Below are positions 1 through 6,934 of a stretch of 16,917 bases of DNA, piece by piece. Positions within the stretch are counted from its first letter, which is position 1, and each line of letters opens with the position of its first letter. Both the position numbers and the translations under genes were made by a program. The notes under the pieces were generated by a model, which was given only the letters and a program-made list of their open reading frames with translations, ran no database searches and was not told where the DNA came from. The DNA is from Filomicrobium sp. (GTDB lineage: Bacteria > Pseudomonadota > Alphaproteobacteria > Rhizobiales > Hyphomicrobiaceae), in assembly GCA_021775655.1 (NCBI GenBank), contig JAJFHK010000432.1, positions 1 through 16,917 on the forward strand, in the 5' to 3' direction.

Positions 1-638
1 AGGATGTCCATGTATCTCACGCCTGCGAAGTTGTATGGCTGGCCCTTCAGCTCTTTCTTGATTTCAAGGTCCGGCGTGAGCAGCAAGAGCCGGTTGTTAC
101 CTGAGTCCGACAGCCAGATATCGCCGTTACCAAGCACCTCAAGATCATGCGGTGCAGATAATCCCTTCAATTCTTTGACAGCCTTCCCGTTGTCGAATGC
201 AACAACATTTCCCGACCACGCCCCGGCCACGTAGATCCGACCATTCGGGTGCGCCAAGACACCTTCAGGCCCTCGGATCCCGCCCTTTAATTCGCCGACG
301 AGCTTCGCTTTCATCCCATCCATCCGATAGATGGTGACGCGGTTGTTGTGTGTATCAGCGACGTACAGTCGGCCTTCCCCATCAAACTCCACATCATGGG
401 TGCCCGACTGATGATCAGCACCGAATTCGCCGACAAGCTCCAACGTCTCTGGATCAAGAAACGCCACGCGGTTGTTGCCCAGATCTGACACTAATAGGTG
501 CTTGCCGTCCGGCGAAAGTTTCAGATCATGAGGGTTCTCCAGATTGGCTGTACTCGACCCTAGAAATTCAAGAACGGGCTCTGCGCGCACAAGCAGCGCA
601 AGAGCCGTCACCGTCAAAATCAACATGAAAATGCGCAT
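1..638 (-). CDS. Secreted NHL-repeat beta-propeller protein (partial, C-terminus outside window)
   Basis: Reading the minus strand from an ATG at 638 gives an open frame of 212 codons that runs off the left edge. The first 19 residues (MRIFMLILTVTALALLVRA) look like a signal peptide, so the protein is probably exported. Four blades of the NHL/SMP-30 type are visible. Each has a PHDL, THDV or PEGV start, a DG or NG turn, a V-(S/A)-D strand and, in three blades, a GNNR or HNNR turn; examples are PHDLKLSPDGKHLLVSDLG and THDVEFDGEGRLYVADTHN. Such six-bladed propellers bind ligands or act as lactonases or as extracytoplasmic scaffolds. No catalytic set can be judged from the part present. A GGAG lies 8 bases before the ATG, and this decided the start. 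No neighbour explains its role, so the function is open. The family call is firm. Confidence 0.85.
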   Translation of the reverse strand, partial: MRIFMLILTVTALALLVRAEPVLEFLGSSTANLENPHDLKLSPDGKHLLVSDLGNNRVAFLDPETLELVGEFGADHQSGTHDVEFDGEGRLYVADTHNNRVTIYRMDGMKAKLVGELKGGIRGPEGVLAHPNGRIYVAGAWSGNVVAFDNGKAVKELKGLSAPHDLEVLGNGDIWLSDSGNNRLLLLTPDLEIKKELKGQPYNFAGVRYMDI

Positions 639-934
639 TGCATAAGCTCCAAAACTTTCAGCATCAGGGGTTGGCTGACTTGTCGCTCACCAGCTTTATA
701 GGTGCTTTAGTCAGCACAGGACATCCAAGTGTCTTTTGCAGGGCGACGACACAGCTGGGCTGAACAAGAATGACTTGAATCTCATCTCTGCAACGCTACA
801 GCCATAACAGTCTCAAATTTATCGATACCAGCGCTTTACGAAAGCGTTGAGTTCAACCCGTCGGACACCAAAAACGGTTATGACCACGCAGTCGGGCCAA
901 CAAACAGGCCGCAAGCTAACGCTCTGGTGCTCAC

Positions 935-1145
935 TCAAAAGCCAATTGCACCCAACCGACCCACGTCGTACGCGAATACATCCGGTTTCGATTCTACGAT
1001 CAATCCATGCCGCTTGAATTCGGCCATGATGCGGCTGCACGTTTTTTGTGGCGAGGCCGAACAAGGCGCACAGAATTCCGCGGCCGAACAATTCGCAACG
1101 CTTCTCACCATTCCGCTCGGCAAGCCCGATCAGGAGCCTGGCCAC
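935..1145 (-). pseudogene. Crp/Fnr-family regulator remnant, C-terminal HTH part, frameshifted
   Basis: Two minus-strand frames together resemble the end of a Crp/Fnr (FixK/FnrN-like) regulator. Reading from 1145, the first frame gives ARLLIGLAERNGE, like the helix that precedes the DNA-binding domain. A different frame, ending with TGA at 935-937, gives a stretch containing SPQKTCSRIMAEFKRHGLIV followed by a short tail (YDVGRLGAIGF). That matches the recognition helix (S-R-x-T-V-S-R) and the 'F-x-R-x-G-L-I' wing of this family. The two frames differ by one base, so the gene is frameshifted. No ligand-binding beta-roll is readable upstream. A weak N-terminal-like scrap, RDLPDVRSCPKEA, occurs near 1390-1429 on the same strand and may mark the old N-terminus. 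It might have been an oxygen- or redox-responsive regulator. The HTH similarity is fairly convincing, the full extent is not. Confidence 0.6.
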
Positions 1146-1505
1146 ACGAACGCACCGAACTCGTGCAATTCTCTATGATCCACCGATCGGAATCATTCAA
1201 AGGCTTGTGCCACCGCCCCATCAGATCCTGATCGAGCTGCGGCCGCGTGCTCAACCCATCAATCGTTCATGATCGGATTCGTATCACTATTAGTCACCTG
1301 GTGGCCTTGAATGTCGGACCACAGCTACCATCTCCCACGCACTATGAAACATCCTGCGCAATATCCCAGGCGATAAGCGTCTTTGCCCGCCTCCTTCGGA
1401 CAGCTCCGTACATCCGGCAGGTCGCGCATCGCGGGGTGACTGATCCGACAACAATCAACGCTTTGCGACCGGTTTGCCCGTGAATATGTTCGACGGGTAA
1501 GACTC

Positions 1506-1522
1506 AACGCATGCCGTGCGTT
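1506..1522. promoter_or_regulatory. Small perfect dyad upstream of rtcB
   Basis: AACGCA-TGCCG-TGCGTT is a perfect 6-bp inverted repeat with a 5-base centre, about 60 bases before the rtcB start codon. It could be an operator or a chance palindrome. No RtcR-type regulator or sigma-54 promoter is visible nearby. Confidence 0.25.
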
Positions 1523-1580
1523 CATCATTGAATAGATATTGCACACACCAATTGATGCGGCACGAATTTGGAGAAGACCG

Positions 1581-2798
1581 ATGAGCGGTTTTAACGAGAT
1601 CGAGGTAGAAGGCGGAACGCCACTGTTGATGTGGACCAAGAACGTCCACATCGAAGACGCCGCGATTGATCAGATGAAAAACGTCGCGAAATTGCCGATC
1701 ATCCATAAGCACGTTGCTGCGATGCCTGATTGCCATTGGGGTATTGGTGCGACCGTCGGCTCTGTCATCCCGACTCGGCAGGCCATCATTCCGGCCGCTG
1801 TCGGGGTCGATATCGGCTGCGGTATGATGGCCTGGAAAACCACGCTTAACGCCACCCAACTGCCCGACAATCTCGCAAAGGTCCGTTCAGACATCGAGCA
1901 CGCTGTGCCGCATGGTTTCGTGTCCGCGAAGGGAAGGGCGCGAAAGGGAGGCTGGGAGATCGTACCTAGCAGCGTTTCGACACGATGGCGCGATCTCGAA
2001 GAGCGCTACCGGCGGATCGTTGAGCGGCATCCAAAAATCTCGCACAAGGCACCGGTCCATCAGCTCGGTTCACTTGGTTCAGGCAACCATTTCATCGAGA
2101 TCTGCATCGATGAAAATGATGCCGTGTGGGTGATGCTGCATTCGGGTTCGCGTGGCCCAGGCAACGTCATCGGTCAGTATTTCATCCGCCTCGCCAAGAA
2201 AGACATGGAACGCCACATCTCTAACCTGCCGGATGAAAATCTCAGCTACCTTACCGAAGGCACTGAGCACTTCGACGACTACGTCCTCGCGCTAAATTGG
2301 GCGCAGGACTACGCGTGGGAGAACCGGCAGGCAATGATGGAGCAGGTCTTACGCGTGATGCGCAAACACCTACCCAAGTTCCAGATCGGCGACATGGCGG
2401 TGAACTGCCACCACAACTATGCAACCGAGGAAGAACACTTCGGCCAAAAGGTGTGGGTGACGCGAAAAGGCGCCGTGCGTGCCCAAGTCGGCGATCTCGG
2501 CATCATTCCCGGATCGATGGGCACCGGGTCATTTATCGTGCGCGGCAAAGGCAACGCCGACAGTTTCTGTTCGTGCTCGCACGGGGCCGGGCGAGCCATG
2601 TCCCGTTCCGAGGCCAAGCAGCGCATCACTCTCAAAGACCACCGCGCGGCAACAGAAGGCATCGAGTGCCGCAAGGACAAGGACGTCATCGATGAAAGCC
2701 CAGCGGCCTACAAAGATATTTCATCGGTGATCGCCGCCCAGAGTGACTTAATCGAGGTGGTCCATCACCTCCGCCAGATCGTCAACGTGAAGGGATGA
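1581..2798 (+). CDS. rtcB: RtcB family RNA-splicing ligase
   Basis: The protein joins RNA ends carrying 2',3'-cyclic phosphate or 3'-phosphate to 5'-hydroxyl ends, using GTP and Mn2+, through a covalent GMP-histidine intermediate. It acts in RNA repair in the cytoplasm. At 405 residues it is close to the E. coli protein (408). All family motifs are present: VGVDIGCGM with metal ligands D77 and C80, GSGNHFIE with H170, HSGSRG with H187, NCHHNY (275-280), GSMGTGSF (311-318) and CSHGAGRAMSR, where H334 is the expected guanylylation site. The frame is open further upstream, but GGAGAAG ending 4 bases before ATG 1581 and the start of homology (MSGFNEIEVEGG) place the start here. No archease, RtcA cyclase or RtcR activator lies next to it, so it is a stand-alone gene. 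It converges on the gntR gene across a strong hairpin. Identification is secure. Confidence 0.95.
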   Translation: MSGFNEIEVEGGTPLLMWTKNVHIEDAAIDQMKNVAKLPIIHKHVAAMPDCHWGIGATVGSVIPTRQAIIPAAVGVDIGCGMMAWKTTLNATQLPDNLAKVRSDIEHAVPHGFVSAKGRARKGGWEIVPSSVSTRWRDLEERYRRIVERHPKISHKAPVHQLGSLGSGNHFIEICIDENDAVWVMLHSGSRGPGNVIGQYFIRLAKKDMERHISNLPDENLSYLTEGTEHFDDYVLALNWAQDYAWENRQAMMEQVLRVMRKHLPKFQIGDMAVNCHHNYATEEEHFGQKVWVTRKGAVRAQVGDLGIIPGSMGTGSFIVRGKGNADSFCSCSHGAGRAMSRSEAKQRITLKDHRAATEGIECRKDKDVIDESPAAYKDISSVIAAQSDLIEVVHHLRQIVNVKG

Positions 2799-2808
2799 AC
2801 ACAACAAT

Positions 2809-2837
2809 GCGAAGGGAAGGGTCATCCTTCCCTTCGC
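2809..2837. terminator. Perfect 12-bp hairpin between convergent rtcB and gntR
   Basis: GCGAAGGGAAGG and CCTTCCCTTCGC form a perfect 12-bp stem around the 5-base loop GTCAT. It starts 11 bases after the rtcB stop and ends 27 bases before the gntR stop, so it can serve both genes. No clear T-tract follows on either side; the stem itself supplies short pyrimidine runs. Its position and stability support a bidirectional terminator or 3'-end stabiliser. Confidence 0.75.
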
Positions 2838-2863
2838 GGCCGAACACTGCAAGCAACTAAAGA

Positions 2864-3595
2864 TTAAGCAGCGGCTTCGCCGTAAACAGCATTGACACTC
2901 GCCAACCAGTCGGTGAACCGACCGCCTTGCACAGAGACATGTTCGCGTAGCAAGTGTGCAACCAGTTCTTCCTCACCGGCCGCTATCGCGTTCACAATCG
3001 CTTCATGCTCTGCAAACGATTCTGCAATGCGTCCCTTCATACGAAGCTGCAGACGCCGATAGGGCTGTAGCCGCCGACGCAACTGTGCCGCTTCATGAGC
3101 AAGATATTCGTTGTGGCAGGCAGCGTAGATGAGTGCATGAAAAACCGCGTTCGCTTCGTAATACGCGTTCGCGTCGATTGAATCGCTCGCAAGCGACTCT
3201 GCTTCCCCGCACAGTTCATGCTGCTTACGCAAGCCAGCCAGCTCAGCGTCCGTAATTCTGCGCGCAGCCAAACGTCCACAAACGCCTTCCAGTTCCGACA
3301 TCGCCTCGAACAATTCGATCAGGCGATCGGTGCTGAGGGCAGCGACAATCGCACCCTTGCGCTGTTTCAGCTCGATCAGGTTGGAGGTTGAAAGCATACG
3401 CAATGCTTCGCGAACCGGGGTCCGCGAGACCCCAAAGCGTTCAGCCAGTTCAAGCTCCTCCAACCTCGCTCCAGGAGCGAAGACGCCACCGGCGATTTCG
3501 TCCTCCAATATTTGCCGAATGCGCTCAGCCGCACTCTGACTCTGGCGGACCTTGCGTGGTGTTGTTGGTGCCGTAGCTTTCATGCTGGTATGCAT
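2864..3595 (-). CDS. GntR family transcriptional regulator, FadR/FCD subgroup
   Basis: A 243-residue repressor-type regulator. The N-terminal winged helix (about 22-90) has the typical LEELELAERFGVSRTPVREA recognition region, ending in the LRxLxxxxLIE-like wing. The all-helical FCD effector domain spans about 95-225. FCD proteins usually bind a metal through Asp-x3-His and two further histidines. Here H153, H197 and H219 are present, but the Asp position appears to be Asn (N149), which may change metal or effector binding. It diverges from the TRAP transporter genes, so a role as their effector-responsive regulator is likely. No Shine-Dalgarno is seen before the ATG at 3595. A -35/-10 pair (TTGAAA, 17 bases, TAATAT) places the transcript start on this ATG, so the mRNA may be leaderless; a second in-frame ATG at 3583 is the alternative start. 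The ligand is probably the acid carried by the transporter (inference). Confidence 0.9.
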   Translation of the reverse strand: MHTSMKATAPTTPRKVRQSQSAAERIRQILEDEIAGGVFAPGARLEELELAERFGVSRTPVREALRMLSTSNLIELKQRKGAIVAALSTDRLIELFEAMSELEGVCGRLAARRITDAELAGLRKQHELCGEAESLASDSIDANAYYEANAVFHALIYAACHNEYLAHEAAQLRRRLQPYRRLQLRMKGRIAESFAEHEAIVNAIAAGEEELVAHLLREHVSVQGGRFTDWLASVNAVYGEAAA

Positions 3596-3596
3596 A

Positions 3597-3612
3597 GTGC
3601 AATATTATGCAC
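3597..3612. promoter_or_regulatory. Palindromic operator candidate GTGCA-N6-TGCAC over the gntR -10
   Basis: GTGCAATATTATGCAC has perfect 5-base arms around a 6-base centre. Read on the minus strand, the centre is TAATAT, the proposed -10 of gntR, so a bound protein would block the gene's own promoter. The same TGCA-N6-TGCA geometry recurs at 3750-3763 before the transporter genes. This suggests one regulator, most simply the GntR protein, acting on both sides. Confidence 0.5.
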
Positions 3613-3630
3613 GCATCAAGAAAATTTCAA
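3602..3630 (-). promoter_or_regulatory. Predicted gntR promoter, leaderless
   Basis: On the minus strand TTGAAA (3630-3625) is separated by 17 bases from TAATAT (3607-3602). Six bases later comes the A of the gntR ATG (3595), the usual distance to a transcript start. With no ribosome-binding site in front of the ATG, a leaderless message is the consistent reading. The -35 matches the consensus at 5 of 6 positions and the -10 at 4 of 6. Confidence 0.4.
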
Positions 3631-3713
3631 CACATTGATTTTCATGTATTTTTCAAGATGGACCACAAATAACGGCGGAATTTTTAGCCGAATCTTAAAT
3701 TTTCCGCTTGTGA

Positions 3714-3721
3714 TGTATACA
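3714..3721. promoter_or_regulatory. TGTATACA palindrome, FCD-type GntR operator candidate
   Basis: TGTATACA is a perfect 8-bp palindrome of the kind (core GTATAC) bound by several FCD-group GntR proteins. It lies just after a possible -35 (TTGTGA, 3708-3713) and inside the 17-base spacer to a weak -10 (TATTCG, 3731-3736), where binding would block transcription of the transporter operon. Confidence 0.45.
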
Positions 3722-3749
3722 CGAGATCTTTATTCGTACTGCCATGTAC

Positions 3750-3763
3750 TGCAACAAAGTGCA
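3750..3763. promoter_or_regulatory. Second TGCA-N6-TGCA site before the TRAP genes
   Basis: TGCA-ACAAAG-TGCA repeats the arm sequence and spacing of the site at 3598-3611. It ends 32 bases before the dctP start codon, overlapping the likely promoter or early leader. A possible -10 (TATAGT, 3764-3769) follows directly. Its upstream arm is also part of the direct repeat GTACTGC (3736-3742 and 3746-3752). Confidence 0.4.
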
Positions 3764-3795
3764 TATAGTTTATTTTGGTCTCTGGGAGGAGCCTC

Positions 3796-4797
3796 ATGAA
3801 GAAATCTCTGACAGCTCTCGGCGTCGCCAGCGCGGCGCTTTTCGCAACCGCCTTCGCCGCTCAGGCCGCCGACATCACCCTTAAAGCATCGCACCAATGG
3901 CCAGGTGGCAAAGGCGACCCGCGCGACGAAATGGTGCAAATGATCGCAAAGGAAGTTGAAGCCGCCAACGTCGGCGTCAAAATCCAGGTCTATCCGGGCA
4001 AATCGCTGTTTAAGCCAAAAGAGCAGTGGGGCGCGCTGACCAAGGGCCAGCTCGACATTTCCGCATTCCCCCTCGACTACGCATCCGGCCGCCACCCGCA
4101 ATTCTCAGCAACACTCATGCCGGGGCTTGTGCGCAATCATGATCGCGCCGTGCGCCTCAACAAGTCACCGTTCATGGATGACATCAAGAAGATCATTAAT
4201 GACGCTGGCGTCGTCGTGATCTCGGATGCCTGGCTTGCCGGTGCTTTTGCTTCGAAGAAAAACTGCATCACCAATCCCGAGTCCATCCAAGGGCAGGTAA
4301 CACGCGCTGCAGGACCTGCGTTCGAACAGATGCTTGTCGCCGGCGGTGCATCGATCGCATCGATGCCGTCGTCTGAAATCTACACCGGAATGCAGACTGG
4401 CGTTCTTGATGCAGCCAATACATCGTCAGGTTCATTCGTTTCCTACCGCATCTACGAGCAGGTCAAGTGCCTGACCGCACCAGGCGCCAATGCACTCTGG
4501 TTCATGTATGAGCCGATCCTGGTGTCCAAGCGCACTTGGGACAAACTCAATGAAGCTCAGCAAAAAGCGCTGACGGATGCTGGCAAGAAAGCCGAGGAAT
4601 ACTTCAACGGCGAAGCCAAGAAGCTCGACGATAAGCTCGTCACAGTCTTCAAGAAAGCCGGCGTCGAAATCGCTGAAATGAGCGCGGAAGACTATGACGC
4701 CTGGCTCGCAAAGGCGAAGGAAAGTTCCTATAAGATCTTCGCCGAAAAAGTTCCCGGCGGCCAGGAGCTGATCGACAAGGCGCTTGCAGTTAAATAA
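3796..4797 (+). CDS. dctP: TRAP transporter periplasmic substrate-binding protein (DctP family)
   Basis: This is the extracytoplasmic binding protein of a tripartite ATP-independent periplasmic transporter, which delivers an organic acid to the membrane subunits encoded downstream. It has 333 residues, normal for the family. A signal peptide is clear (MKKSLTALGV..., cleavage after AQA near residue 24). The mature protein begins ADITLKASHQWPGG and carries the central motif around IQGQVTR-AAGPAFEQML. R170 sits where DctP proteins place the arginine that pairs with the substrate carboxylate. The PSSEIYTGMQTGVLDA stretch (191-206) is the usual family signature. The frame is open a little upstream, but GGGAGGAG before ATG 3796 and the signal peptide fix the start. 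The gene heads an operon with dctQ and dctM. The substrate cannot be deduced, a carboxylate being most likely. It may be expressed above the membrane subunits, because a hairpin follows it. Confidence 0.93.
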   Translation: MKKSLTALGVASAALFATAFAAQAADITLKASHQWPGGKGDPRDEMVQMIAKEVEAANVGVKIQVYPGKSLFKPKEQWGALTKGQLDISAFPLDYASGRHPQFSATLMPGLVRNHDRAVRLNKSPFMDDIKKIINDAGVVVISDAWLAGAFASKKNCITNPESIQGQVTRAAGPAFEQMLVAGGASIASMPSSEIYTGMQTGVLDAANTSSGSFVSYRIYEQVKCLTAPGANALWFMYEPILVSKRTWDKLNEAQQKALTDAGKKAEEYFNGEAKKLDDKLVTVFKKAGVEIAEMSAEDYDAWLAKAKESSYKIFAEKVPGGQELIDKALAVK

Positions 4798-4811
4798 GCT
4801 GCAAGGCTAGT

Positions 4812-4840
4812 TGGGCCGTCCATTGTGGCGGCCCACTTTT
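4812..4840 (+). terminator. Hairpin with T-run between dctP and dctQ (attenuator-like)
   Basis: TGGGCCG (4812-4818) pairs with CGGCCCA (4829-4835) around a 10-base loop, followed by CTTTT. It lies 15 bases after the dctP stop, within a 167-base gap inside an otherwise tight operon. Partial termination or mRNA protection here would raise the binding protein relative to the membrane subunits, as is common for periplasmic transport operons. Confidence 0.55.
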
Positions 4841-4964
4841 CATTCCGGCCCTTCAGTAAACAGCTCCATCAAGTTCAGGATGCATTGCTGTCTGCAAGGC
4901 CGCGACTCATTTGGGTTCAGGCGGCCGGCACTTTCTCAGCCGACTTGATCGTCGGGAGGAACCA

Positions 4965-5489
4965 ATGAATTTCTGTCTCCGCGCAGTCGATAAAATCTCT
5001 CAAACACTCGGTGTCATCGCGATGCTGTTGTTGGCTGCCGCGGTCCTCGTCGTATGCCAGATGATCTTCATCCGTTACGCCCTCAACGCTTCAACCGTGT
5101 GGCAGACCGAATTTGTCATCTATTCGATTATGGCTTCGACGTTTCTAGGTTCCCCCTACGTGCTTTTGCATCGCGGACATGTCGGCGTCGATCTTCTGCC
5201 AACAATGCTCGAAGGCAGAGGCCGCTTCATTCTCGAAATGATTGGTGGTTTGATCAGCCTCGCCTTTTGCGTCGTGCTTGCCTACTCGGGCTGGATCTAC
5301 TTCCACGAAGCCTGGGAAGGTGGCTGGACCACAGATACCGTTTGGGCCTTGCCGTTATGGATTCCGCTGCTGCCACTGCCTGTCGGCATCGGCATGCTCT
5401 GCGTGCAATACGTCGCTGAACTTATCAAGCTGACGAGGGGCAATACGCTGTCCGCCTCCGAACTGTCGACAGTGAAGGAGGATTTCTAA
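4965..5489 (+). CDS. dctQ: TRAP transporter small membrane subunit (DctQ family)
   Basis: A 174-residue inner-membrane protein with four hydrophobic segments, at roughly 15-37, 48-66, 86-108 and 126-150, the expected topology for the small TRAP subunit. Family landmarks include the conserved aromatic and acidic stretch VWQTEFVIYSIM in the second segment and RGHVGVDLLP just after it. Together with DctM it forms the sodium- or proton-driven translocation complex that receives substrate from DctP. The frame extends upstream, but GGGAGGAACC before ATG 4965 and the normal N-terminus support this start. The TAA stop overlaps the dctM ATG by one base (TAATG), indicating translational coupling. Confidence 0.93.
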   Translation: MNFCLRAVDKISQTLGVIAMLLLAAAVLVVCQMIFIRYALNASTVWQTEFVIYSIMASTFLGSPYVLLHRGHVGVDLLPTMLEGRGRFILEMIGGLISLAFCVVLAYSGWIYFHEAWEGGWTTDTVWALPLWIPLLPLPVGIGMLCVQYVAELIKLTRGNTLSASELSTVKEDF

Positions 5490-6808
5490 TGGGTCCCTTA
5501 GAGATAGGACTTCTCGTCCTCTTTGTCCTTCTTCTCATGCTGTCGACCGGCATGCCAATCGCGTTTGCACTCGGCGCCGTCTCTGTTGGCACGCTGTACC
5601 TGACCGATGGTCCGCGATCGCTCGAAATTCTCGGCGAGACATTCTTCGGCGGTCTTAATTCGTTTGGCCTCGTTGCGATCCCGATGTTCATTCTTATGGG
5701 AGCAGCTGTCGCCTCAAGCCCGGCCGGCAAGGATCTTTACGAAGCCCTCGACCGATGGCTCAATCGCGTGCCCGGCGGCCTCGTTCTCTCCAACCTCGGC
5801 GCTTGTGCGATCTTCTCTGCTCTTTCAGGATCGTCACCTGCCACTTGCGCAGCCATCGGCAAGATGGGCATCCCCGAGATGCGCAATCGCGGCTATCCCG
5901 ACACCATTGCAACAGGCTCAATCGCTGCCGGCGGCACACTCGGCATCCTGATCCCGCCCTCGGTGACGATGATCGTTTATGGTATCGCGACAGAAACGTC
6001 GATCGGCCGATTGTTTATCGCTGGGATTCTGCCTGGGCTCCTCTTAACCGCCTTGTTCATGGCCTGGACAATTATCTCTTGCCGTATGCAGGGTATTGGC
6101 CTCAGCGACGTTACCCAGAAATTTACGTTATCGGAAAAGCTGGAAGCCCTGCCGCGCGTGTTGCCTTTCATGGCGATCATCGTCGGAATCCTATGGGTCC
6201 TTTACGGCGGCGTCGCAACGCCATCGGAAGCTGCTGGCGCTGGCGCACTATTCTGCATTCTGCTCGTTGTCGTGATCTATCGCATCTATCAGGTCGGGCC
6301 GATGGTGCAGATATTCCGCAGTTCGATTCGCGAATCGATCATGATCATGATGATCATTGGCGCCGCCGAGCTGTTTGCATTCACCCTGTCCTCGACATTC
6401 GTCACGCAATCGATCGCCGAATGGATTTCCAGCCTCGACGTCAACCGCTGGGTTCTTATGGCGATTATCAACGTCTTCCTGTTGATCGCTGGATTCTTCC
6501 TTCCACCGGTTGCCGTAATCCTGATGACCGCGCCAATCCTCCTGCCCATTATCACTCAGGCAGGCTTTGACCCCTACTGGTTCGCCGTCATTCTGACCAT
6601 CAACATGGAGATCGGACTCATAACGCCACCCGTCGGCCTGAACCTTTATGTGATCAACGGCATCGCTCCTGAGATCAAGCTCGGAACCATTCTGAAGGGC
6701 TCGTTCCCCTACGTAATGTGCATGGTGGTAGCAATCATCATCCTCTGCATTTTCCCCGAGATCGTAACCTTCCTTCCAAATTACTTGATGGGAGAAGCGA
6801 TCACCTAA
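5489..6808 (+). CDS. dctM: TRAP transporter large membrane subunit (DctM family)
   Basis: A 439-residue, very hydrophobic protein with about a dozen membrane segments, the transport channel of the TRAP system. It shows the hallmark block FSALSGSSPATCAAIGKMGI followed by AAGGTLGILIPPSVTMIVYG and SIGRLFIAGILPG. The second half holds the inverted-repeat counterpart around FFLPPVAVILMTAPILLPI and MEIGLITPPVGLNLYVI. Its ATG overlaps the dctQ stop, with AAGGAGG about 7 bases upstream. The length is typical for the family and no break is seen. It works with dctP and dctQ; the following CoA-transferase gene is 126 bases away and probably co-transcribed. Confidence 0.95.
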   Translation: MGPLEIGLLVLFVLLLMLSTGMPIAFALGAVSVGTLYLTDGPRSLEILGETFFGGLNSFGLVAIPMFILMGAAVASSPAGKDLYEALDRWLNRVPGGLVLSNLGACAIFSALSGSSPATCAAIGKMGIPEMRNRGYPDTIATGSIAAGGTLGILIPPSVTMIVYGIATETSIGRLFIAGILPGLLLTALFMAWTIISCRMQGIGLSDVTQKFTLSEKLEALPRVLPFMAIIVGILWVLYGGVATPSEAAGAGALFCILLVVVIYRIYQVGPMVQIFRSSIRESIMIMMIIGAAELFAFTLSSTFVTQSIAEWISSLDVNRWVLMAIINVFLLIAGFFLPPVAVILMTAPILLPIITQAGFDPYWFAVILTINMEIGLITPPVGLNLYVINGIAPEIKLGTILKGSFPYVMCMVVAIIILCIFPEIVTFLPNYLMGEAIT

Positions 6809-6811
6809 CCC

Positions 6812-6856
6812 GGCTAGGCCATCCGTGGAACGGGTCATCCAAACACCCGACTAGCC
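6812..6856 (+). terminator. Nested inverted repeats between dctM and the CoA-transferase gene
   Basis: GGCTAG (6812-6817) can pair with CTAGCC (6851-6856). Inside it, CGGGT (6831-6835) pairs with ACCCG (6845-6849) around a 9-base loop. The structure is followed by AAAAGC rather than T residues, so it is not a classical terminator. It may attenuate, process or stabilise the operon mRNA. Confidence 0.3.
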
Positions 6857-6934
6857 AAAAGCACTTGAAATTTGCGAAATACCTGTCTCGACTTCGCCGC
6901 AACGAATTGGGCCTCACTGAATTGGAGTGACGAA

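Larger units (their letters stand above)
639..1580. other. Long non-coding or decayed stretch
   Basis: About 940 bases between the NHL gene and rtcB hold no intact gene. All three frames on both strands are interrupted. Recognisable content is limited to a Crp/Fnr-like pseudogene (about 935-1145), a protein-like but start-less reading frame at 664-795 on the minus strand, and a small dyad before rtcB (1506-1522). The mixture of protein-like fragments in changing frames suggests genes being lost rather than a designed regulatory region. Confidence 0.6.

Noticed and set aside
350..628. 92-codon plus-strand frame opposite the NHL gene
   Set aside because: Antisense shadow of the NHL-repeat gene; its composition is Pro/Arg-rich and the opposite strand has clear NHL motifs and a signal peptide.
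1455..1859. 134-codon minus-strand frame over the rtcB start
   Set aside because: Mostly antisense to rtcB codons with clear family motifs; no ribosome-binding site or domain.
5755..6570. 271-codon plus-strand frame inside dctM
   Set aside because: Arg/His/Pro-rich out-of-frame shadow of dctM.
6248..6838. 196-codon minus-strand frame opposite dctM
   Set aside because: Asp/His-rich shadow of a hydrophobic membrane-protein gene. dctM is intact on the other strand.
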